From Ciona intestinalis (Eukaryota; Chordata; Ascidiacea; Phlebobranchia; Cionidae): a DNA stretch of 64,000 nucleotides. Below the pieces are notes generated by a model. That model had not been told where the DNA came from. It saw only the letters and a list, made by a program, of their open reading frames with translations, and made no database searches. Each line of letters begins with the position of its first letter. Position 1 is the first letter of the stretch. Positions 58,701 to 64,000 of the stretch are shown one piece after another. Both the position numbers and the translations under genes were made by a program. The stretch is from positions 4,717,106 through 4,781,105 of the forward strand of contig NC_020177.2 of NCBI RefSeq assembly GCF_000224145.3. Direction: 5' to 3'.

Positions 58701-59018
58701 ACACCGCGGTTCTAGAAATGCGACATTCAAGTCTGTTTGAGCTCTTTTTCTGGTAATTAATTTTTCGAGAACCATCGTTTTTTATACGTCCTATTTAGAT
58801 TCCCATTATCGTGATAGTGATACGTTGTTTCTCATAAAATAAATTAGCAGAAGATCCCAGACTTATAACATGCCTTGCAGCAAGAACTTGTATTTACCGA
58901 GATTTGCTTGAATTGCATTCGCTTCCGTAGCTTGATTTACTAAAACGCTTGCTTGCACATCACTTGTTAAAAAAAGCAGCAAGTACGGGATTGCACTATT
59001 AAACATATCGGCCAGCAT
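52720..59018 (-). CDS. secreted LamG/pentraxin-like plus C-type lectin domain protein
   Basis: Ten exons in transcript order: 59018-58898, 58037-57972, 57216-57098, 56651-56501, 56065-55951, 55593-55484, 54259-54083, 53692-53489, 53149-53056, 52852-52720. All are phase-consistent; 429 residues, stop TAG. A signal peptide (MFNSAIPYLLLFLTSDVQA region) is followed by a Cys-poor N-terminal part (to about 102). A concanavalin-type LamG/pentraxin-like domain spans about 103-286 (DSFSIFAHIRL, GGRILSKRT, WLTVAITVNRDDF, GDISDLTVWKQALTPEQI). A C-type lectin domain spans about 293-425 (CQPGWRPFGCKCYKLF, WTTCVREEGRLVVVDS, DFWIGLND, DDCAEV, KWNDANCNKFNPFICERG). WND is kept, but no clear EPN/QPD is seen. 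It is probably an extracellular pattern-recognition or matrix-type protein; function is inferred from domains only. Introns hold four MITE copies. Confidence 0.88.
53900..54066 (-). mobile_element. TAGTAGGGTGGGG MITE, copy 9
   Basis: TTTTTCTCGTCCCATTTGAT, AACATTCAAAGAGTTATAAA, GTTGTTAATTGTTTAAAACA and GGATATTATGTGCTAAGGGT, followed by GTCCCGTCTCCCCC. The left end is eroded. Intronic in the LamG-lectin gene, about 17 bases from exon 54083-54259. Confidence 0.75.
54316..54428 (+). repeat. interspersed repeat, CACAAAGT..CGAGGATAAAG family (well preserved)
   Basis: CACCCACAAAGTAATACGCA, TGGTAACTCGTGAACTGGC, AACGACTGTCGTTTTCCGG and CACGCGAGGATAAAGTAAG. The best copy for defining the consensus. 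Confidence 0.7.
55709..55872 (+). mobile_element. TAGTAGGGTGGGG MITE, copy 10
   Basis: GTAGTGGGGTGGGGGAAGAT, ACATAATATCCAAGTATTC, TTTTAAACAATTAACAACTG and TTCTTTGTTTACCATCAAAT. The right end is replaced by the CCCCCTTATT repeat. Confidence 0.75.
55882..55937 (+). repeat. CCCCCTTATT short tandem repeat
   Basis: Four consecutive ~13-bp units (AAGCCCCCTTATTT, GGCCCCCTTATT, and so on) between a truncated MITE and exon 55951-56065 of the LamG-lectin gene. Confidence 0.75.
56114..56306 (+). mobile_element. TAGTAGGGTGGGG MITE, copy 11
   Basis: ATAGTAGGGTGGGGAAAAGC, ACATAATATCCAAATATCCC, TTTGTTTACTACCAAATTG and a right end CCCACCCCCCTGCCCTATA. Intronic in the LamG-lectin gene. Confidence 0.8.
58204..58604 (-). 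mobile_element. TAGTAGGGTGGGG MITE, copy 12, with internal tandem expansion
   Basis: Both ends are present (ATAGTAGGGTGGGGGGAGGG and ACCCCATCCTACTATATA), but the element is about 400 bp because an internal segment is repeated about four times (58265-58540). Intronic in the LamG-lectin gene. Confidence 0.85.
58265..58540 (+). repeat. ~68-bp tandem repeat, four copies, inside a MITE
   Basis: Each unit contains AAACAATGACTATTTAAAG, TCGTCAAGACTCCCATGGAT and CGTTGTTAATTGTTTAAA. The units are over 90 percent alike by eye, pointing to recent expansion. Confidence 0.85.
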
Positions 59019-61038
59019 CGTTACAATTTAACCTGTAAATTTTTAGAGCTAATTCATAAAATAGCTTGAAGATAAATGGAAACCGAAACGGCCGAACATA
59101 AACACACAACTAATACACCTCTGACCTATCGTGACAGCGATCTGTTCAATGCTGTCGGTTACAGCATCTTCGCTTCTACGTTTTATATTTTTACTTCAGT
59201 AGTTTCTAACGAATTTCGTTTTATTCCTTATTTCCTTATCTTCGCTCTTCTGTGAAAGATTCCCTTCGCTGTTTTATTTTATTTTACCTGAAAACTTAAA
59301 ACGCGAACTTGAACACCCTCACCTATGATTTTAATCTTCTGGTTGGAAGCGCATTGGTTTGTATTAAGATTTTACCTGGTCGTATAAGTAGAAGCCAAAT
59401 GAGACGCCTTAAACCCTCACACGGTATACTTCATATTATCCTGTAAACGATTCTATATGTTCTATACGCGTAGGTCAGGTCCTACAGCAGCGTGGCATGT
59501 CACAGACCTAGAGATTTAGGCGAAAGTTGTCCCACCACCACGACAACTGTTCTAGCTAATGTATAAACTGTGGGAAATATAATTACGGTCCATTGGAAGC
59601 CTTGTAAGCAAACGAAAGTCACGGTTGGCATCCGGTGGTACACCCAGTGATTCGAGGGCGGCCAATATAATAATAACTTACTAAAAGTGACTATTACTTT
59701 ACCGCAAAGCCAACTGTTACGTATTTTGATTTTGGAGCAAAGTTTGAATAAGATTTTATCGAAATAATGTAGTACGAACTTGTGTGAGGACCTGATATTA
59801 TTACATCTGTGTAAAAAGTCTATGGCTTAAATATATGTTTATATTATACAGTAGGGTGGAGGAAGATGTGACACCTTTTTATTCTATTTTCTCGTCCATT
59901 TTATTAGGAAATAAAGAACATTCAAAGAATTATAAAGCTGTATTCTCACGATTCCCATAGACCGTTGTTAATTGTTTAAAACACGATCAGGATATTTGGA
60001 TATTATGTTCAAAAGGTGTCCCGTCTTCCCCCGCCCTACTATAATATATATGCGAAGCGGAATATCACAAATTAAATAGACTCTAATCTTATTAAAACTT
60101 TCTGTTCTCGCCCGTGCTCGTATAAAATTATAACTAAGGGAAATGTTTAGATGTTTTTTGTGAAATGTCTTTCTGGCATACCATTTCACCTTACTTTATC
60201 GACGATTTCTCCATTTTAAACGGTATAATCATTTTATAAGCGCTAGGTACAGAGTAGGGAGAGAGAGACCCTCGAAACTAGATTCTAACGCGTGCTGCCT
60301 TGCCTTGCAACGATATGTGCAGACTAGACGAAAATGCGAATCGTTATATTCACTGCAGAGATTTAATTCGCCTCGAAGGAAGGCGAAGCGGTCGTAAGGA
60401 AATGCTTGTCCGGCGTAAAAGGTGTTAAACCAGTCATTAAAACATTAAAGAGGCGATCGTTCTTGAAAATAATCTACGCTAAAAAAACACCAAAGCTCGT
60501 CTAAATATAAGTAGTCTAATGTAGGAAAAAATATAACGAAGGCATGTACTTTTGTTTTTTGTGACATATTTAAATTTTCTGACATATTCAGCTTGCTTAC
60601 TCAACGACTTCTTCAATTTCAAACAGCACTATAACTGTTTCTTAATGTGCGCTTAGTTCAAAGTAGGAAAAAGAGACCGAAACTAGATTCTAACTCTAAC
60701 GCGTGTTGCCTTGGCTTGCAATGATACGCGCATACTATAAGACGAGAATGCGAATCGCGGTACTCGGATCGGAGTTGCTTCTTAAAAATATCCATTGAGA
60801 TTACGCCGAAAGTTGTCACAAGTATTTAATGTCGGAACGAGAAAAGACGGAACATCACGATTATAAAAATAGATGATATGAAATGGATTTAGAAAGCGAA
60901 ATCAAAAAGGCACTAGAAATAAAAAAGTAAGAAATATAAAAGTATATACATGCACACTACCAAGGCGGATGACAATTTTAGCGGTGTTGCAACAATAAGT
61001 CAATATCTCTTGTAAAAAAACAAAATAATCAAACAAAT
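59019..61038. other. intergenic region upstream of the LamG-lectin gene
   Basis: No exon supported. It contains the presumed promoter of the LamG-lectin gene, an old repeat piece (59466-59550) and one full MITE (59848-60044). Two weakly similar segments, about 60241-60345 and 60660-60750 (GAGACC..GAAACTAGATTCTAAC, ACGCGTG.TGCCTTG), look like a diverged duplication about 415 bases apart. Confidence 0.45.
59848..60044 (-). mobile_element. TAGTAGGGTGGGG MITE, copy 13 (well preserved)
   Basis: CAGTAGGGTGGAGGAAGATG, ATTCTATTTTCTCGTCCATT, CATAGACCGTTGTTAATTGT, GGATATTTGGATATTATGTT and CGTCTTCCCCCGCCCTACTA: full length with both inverted ends. Confidence 0.85.
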
Positions 61039-61829
61039 TTACCGTGTTCGACGAATAGGCTTTACAACACATACTGGCTTATTGGCAGAACCGCCAAGAT
61101 CGGCAAGCGCCTTGGTAGTGATATTTTTAAAACTGTGTTTTTGTTCTTTTGTTAGGTTTTTATATTTTTTTTTCTGACTCAGCCAGACTTCATCGCCGCT
61201 TGATTCTGGCTCTAACTCTGGCTGAGTCTCTTTTTTCTTTTTTTTCTGTAAATTAATTTCTAAATGTTCTTTTAAAAATTGCAATTCTTGATGGTAGTGG
61301 TGGTGGGTGGACGCACTTCCGGTTCTTTCTTTGCGCAGATATCTCCCGTAACTGCACCGGAGGTACGCCCACTTCTGCTTGCACCATTTCACTGAAAAAA
61401 ACACAATGTTATTAGTGTATGTAGGAACACATTTAAGGGGCGTAGCAACAAATTTGCACGAAGTGTAACTTGGTTAACCCTCGCATGGCATAAAAACAAC
61501 AGCCGTTATAACACAGGTATTTGATTTCATACACCTGGTGCCACCTCACAAGTACCATAACATAACTTCTCTAGATCACATTTTAGCATTTCTAGAAATG
61601 CAATTTTTGATTTTACTTTTGTATACCCCGTAAGAACACAAGCCAAATGATAAAAAATATCCTTACCAGTTTCCTCCATATCCCTGGCTACGTTTTTCCA
61701 CATGGATTCCCGGTATGTTCCTAACTGCATGGTGTTTGCGTACAATACCGGGAATCTCTGGACTGATTTTATCAGTTTTTTTTCTTTTTTTTCCATTAAT
61801 TTTTTTCCTTGTTTTTCTTTTTTCCCCAT
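61039..61829 (-). CDS. MADF-domain protein
   Basis: Two exons (61829-61667, 61391-61039) join in phase to 171 residues. After a Lys-rich start, residues about 17-100 form a MADF (Myb/SANT-like) domain: LIKSVQRFPVLYANTMQLGT, MWKNVARDMEETG, then across the intron KWCKQKWAYLRCSYGRYLR and HQELQFLKEHLE. Then comes a Lys/Glu-rich linker and a short basic tail. MADF proteins bind DNA and act as transcription factors, or are derived from transposons of the PIF/Harbinger group, whose second ORF is a Myb/SANT-like protein. The stop TAA at 61039 overlaps a possible GTAAAT donor, so a further exon cannot be excluded. No BESS domain is seen. The domain call is fairly confident; the role is unknown. Confidence 0.72.
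61473..61560 (-). repeat. interspersed repeat, CGAGGATAAAG family
   Basis: TTAACCCTCGCATGGC, GCCGTTATAACACAGGTATT and CATACACCTGGTGCCA match the family in reverse. It lies in the intron of the MADF gene. Confidence 0.55.
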
Positions 61830-62065
61830 TCTATTAGATAATAAAAAAGGAAGTGTTAAACTTGGTATGCTGACTTGGTGGCATGATATACTTGGGGCGG
61901 GCGTTATTGCGCATGGGTATATAGTATGGCCGATTTTTTTATTAATCCTTTTCGGTCTACAGATCTTTAATATTTATTGGTATTTAGATCTGAAATGAAA
62001 GATAACGTTAATAATAAACCATAAGTTCACCATAAGGCACATTGCTGTGTTAGTATAGTATATGA

Positions 62066-62170
62066 TATAAATACTCATAAGCTTAGGCTTGTGAAACAGA
62101 ACACTCGTGGTATAACGAACATCGTTTTCTGGCCACGCGAGGATAAAGTAAGTTGAATTCATTCATTCAT
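62066..62170 (+). repeat. interspersed repeat, CGAGGATAAAG family
   Basis: GAACACTCGTGGTATAACGA, GTTTTCTGGCCACGCGAGGA and TAAAGTAAGTTGAATTCATT. It directly precedes a MITE copy. Confidence 0.6.
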
Positions 62171-62185
62171 ACTGAACCATGTATC

Positions 62186-62368
62186 TAGTAGAATAGGGGA
62201 AAATGGGACACCTTTAGAACAGAATATCCTGATCGTGTTTTAAACAATTAACAATGGTCTATAGGAGACGTGAGGATACGTTTGTAATTTTGCATGTTCT
62301 TTGTTTACTATCACATGGGACGAGAAAATATAATGAAAAGGTGTCCCATCTTTCCCCACACTCAATAT
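62186..62368 (+). mobile_element. TAGTAGGGTGGGG MITE, copy 14
   Basis: TAGTAGAATAGGGGAAAATG, TTTTAAACAATTAACAATGG, TTTGTTTACTATCACATGGG, GACGAGAAAATATAATG and GTGTCCCATCTTTCCCCACA: full length. Confidence 0.8.
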
Positions 62369-62940
62369 TCTTCTAAACTGCAGCAAACTCACACAACTTC
62401 AATATTCTCCTAATGCTTCCAATGCTTCTAAACTGCAGTATGCTAGCGTGTTAACGAAAAGGACTCGTGTAGAAAAACGCCGATTTGTATATGCGCGAGG
62501 CAATCAACGAAAACGGAGAGTAATTAAGCCGGAATCTCTCGCTTGGTGGGAATAAAGGGCAAGAACATGTACTCCTTTTAGGGGTTGTATGTTTACAGTA
62601 CAGGAAGATCTTTTTTTCATAGAAATGTAGAATTCCTTTGCATATAGCATATTCATCCGATCCGCCTCATTTTTTTATTGATCAGATGTGCCAATATGCC
62701 TTATTTTTGCATGAGTGAATGAATATTAAACGTTCTAATAAAACCGATTGTTGTGTTAGTATTATAGTTTTAAACTGATTTATGTAACAGCAAAAGTTTG
62801 TGCTAATATTTTTTTTGCATGGGTAAAACAGACTATAATGTTAGCACTATAGTTTTAAACTTATTGAATTTATGTATCACGGCAATGAAAAATAACACAA
62901 TACCCAAAATCCCATCACGGTTTAAAATACCTTTAGCGGA

Positions 62941-63105
62941 CCACAGGGCCGAGAGGGTCCGGTGCCCTAGAAATTAAAAAAAATGGGGCCATGGCCCAAG
63001 ACACTTCGGGGCCACGGTGCCCTAGAAAAAAATTGGGGCCATGGCCCAAGACACTTCGGTGGCCCGCGCGGGCCACACGGTGAATACGGGGCCACGGGGC
63101 CGTGC
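62941..63105 (+). repeat. GC-rich tandem duplication (~55-bp unit)
   Basis: Two adjacent copies of GGTGCCCTAGAAA.. followed by TGGGGCCATGGCCCAAGAC and ACTTCGG, then CCCGCGCGGGCCAC. Strikingly GC-rich in an otherwise AT-rich window, with embedded palindromes (GGGCCATGGCCC). Probably the end of a decayed transposon. Confidence 0.7.
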
Positions 63106-63157
63106 AAACTCCTATTGCAATTGTTTTGCACAATTTTCGCGAGCCCACCATTCGATT

Positions 63158-63360
63158 ACCTAATTCAGTGTTCCTCCACTTTTTTGGGGTTGGTGAACCC
63201 CTAAAGTTGTTGTGACGAATTCATGTTTCCCTGATTGCTTTAACATAAAACTAATTGCTAAAAATATTTGAAGTTGGTGATGCACCCTTGTAGATACTTT
63301 TGTACTGGTTCACCCCTGGCATATTTTACTGCACACCGATTGAAAAGCGCTGATCTAATT
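63158..63360. mobile_element. hAT-type MITE with 8-bp target duplication
   Basis: The element at 63166-63352 (187 bp) begins CAGTGTTCCTCCACTT and ends GATTGAAAAGCGCTG, imperfect hAT-like inverted ends. The 8-bp flanks ACCTAATT (63158-63165) and ATCTAATT (63353-63360) match at seven of eight positions, as expected for hAT insertion. No transposase coding capacity. Confidence 0.75.
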
Positions 63361-63574
63361 TGCCTGGTTGAGCTAATCTACCCACAAGTCAGCGCTTTCG
63401 TAACCATGAATATATTGTGCGTAACAAAAACAGGCGCGCAAATCCTAGTCACTTATTTGTTTACGATGCGCGCAACAATTTGTGTCCATTTTTTGGTGGA
63501 CACGAGCTCGGCGGTCTCTGATTCCTTCGTTAAACAATAAAATGTCTCTTTTTCCATGCCCACACTACCCAACA

Positions 63575-63770
63575 TCAAGGATCATGGGTGTCAGCACTTA
63601 GTTTCCCTTGTTGGTTGTGGAACTTTTCATTGAAAGTTTTATATCGCGAATGAACACCATCCCATTCTTGGTCTAAATTTCCTATAGATAATTTTAGTAT
63701 ATATTGCCAATCTACGAATTTATTGCGTTCCGCGCTTTTCACGTCGCGTTTATCGACATACCTATATACA
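63575..63770 (-). CDS. possible terminal exon of an unknown gene
   Basis: An open frame follows a TATATAG-type acceptor and ends at TGA 63575-63577. It encodes a charged, helical sequence (VKSAERNKFVDWQYIL, DQEWDGVHSRYKTFNEKF). The composition looks coding, but the family is not recognised and upstream exons would lie beyond the window or be unseen. Confidence 0.25.
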
Positions 63771-64000
63771 AGCATAATCAACCCGAGTTCATAAACATTC
63801 ACCTTCCTGCTAGTAATCTCATCAACATGGCCAAAACACAAGTAAACGATACCTGGTTTAATTTACACGAGAGTCACGTGAAAGCATGTCGCCTGTACAT
63901 ATGTACTAAATGACGTGAATTGTAGTATAATTAAACAACACGACTGATCCTCTCGAATCATACCAACCAAAGGTTAGCGAAATAACTCCATTGAATGGCA

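Noticed and set aside
1-64000. CRISPR arrays, bacterial operons, rRNA genes
   Set aside because: None found; intron structure and repeats show this is animal nuclear DNA.

Overview
The window is AT-rich, intron-dense animal DNA. Small exons with clear GT/AG borders, compact genes on both strands, short interspersed repeats and secreted lectin-type genes suggest an invertebrate chordate, most likely a tunicate (Ciona-like). The species is inferred from gene style only. No bacterial or viral genes were seen. All spliced models were assembled by hand from reading frame, splice sites and phase.

Layout. 45-3603 (+): 3' part of a Pur-alpha family nucleic-acid-binding protein. 5840-25965 (+): a giant prosaposin with two SapA-type end domains and eleven saposin B-type modules. 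26812-28959 (+): a short coiled-coil protein with an SxIP motif, possibly kinastrin-like. 29526-31446 (-): CHORDC1 (two CHORD domains plus a CS domain), tail to tail with the previous gene. 32503-33678 (+): a secreted C-type-lectin-like protein. 34363-39084 (+): PMPCB, the beta subunit of the mitochondrial processing peptidase. 39941-45165 (-): an unrecognised eight-exon gene, with a possible small gene upstream (45410-45792, -). 45793-52719: almost 7 kb with no gene I can support. 52720-59018 (-): a complete secreted protein with a LamG/pentraxin-like domain followed by a C-type lectin domain. 61039-61829 (-): a MADF-domain protein. 63158-63360: a hAT-type MITE with its target duplication.

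Mobile DNA is abundant. At least fourteen full or partial copies of one ~190-bp MITE occur, many in introns. There is also a TTAA-flanked piggyBac-like element whose middle holds an assembly gap bordered by a near-identical ~305-bp duplication, several copies of two other short repeat families, and tRNA-derived SINE pieces.

The most interesting system is in the prosaposin gene. In four successive central saposin modules, the exon for helix 3 (and in two of them also the exon for helix 2) is present as two tandem versions, all in phase 0. Cysteine counts (six if one of each is chosen, seven or eight if all are kept) and a 41-nt intron between one pair suggest mutually exclusive splicing that would produce a combinatorial set of saposins from one precursor. 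The genes otherwise look like independent housekeeping and innate-immunity-type genes; no operon is proposed.
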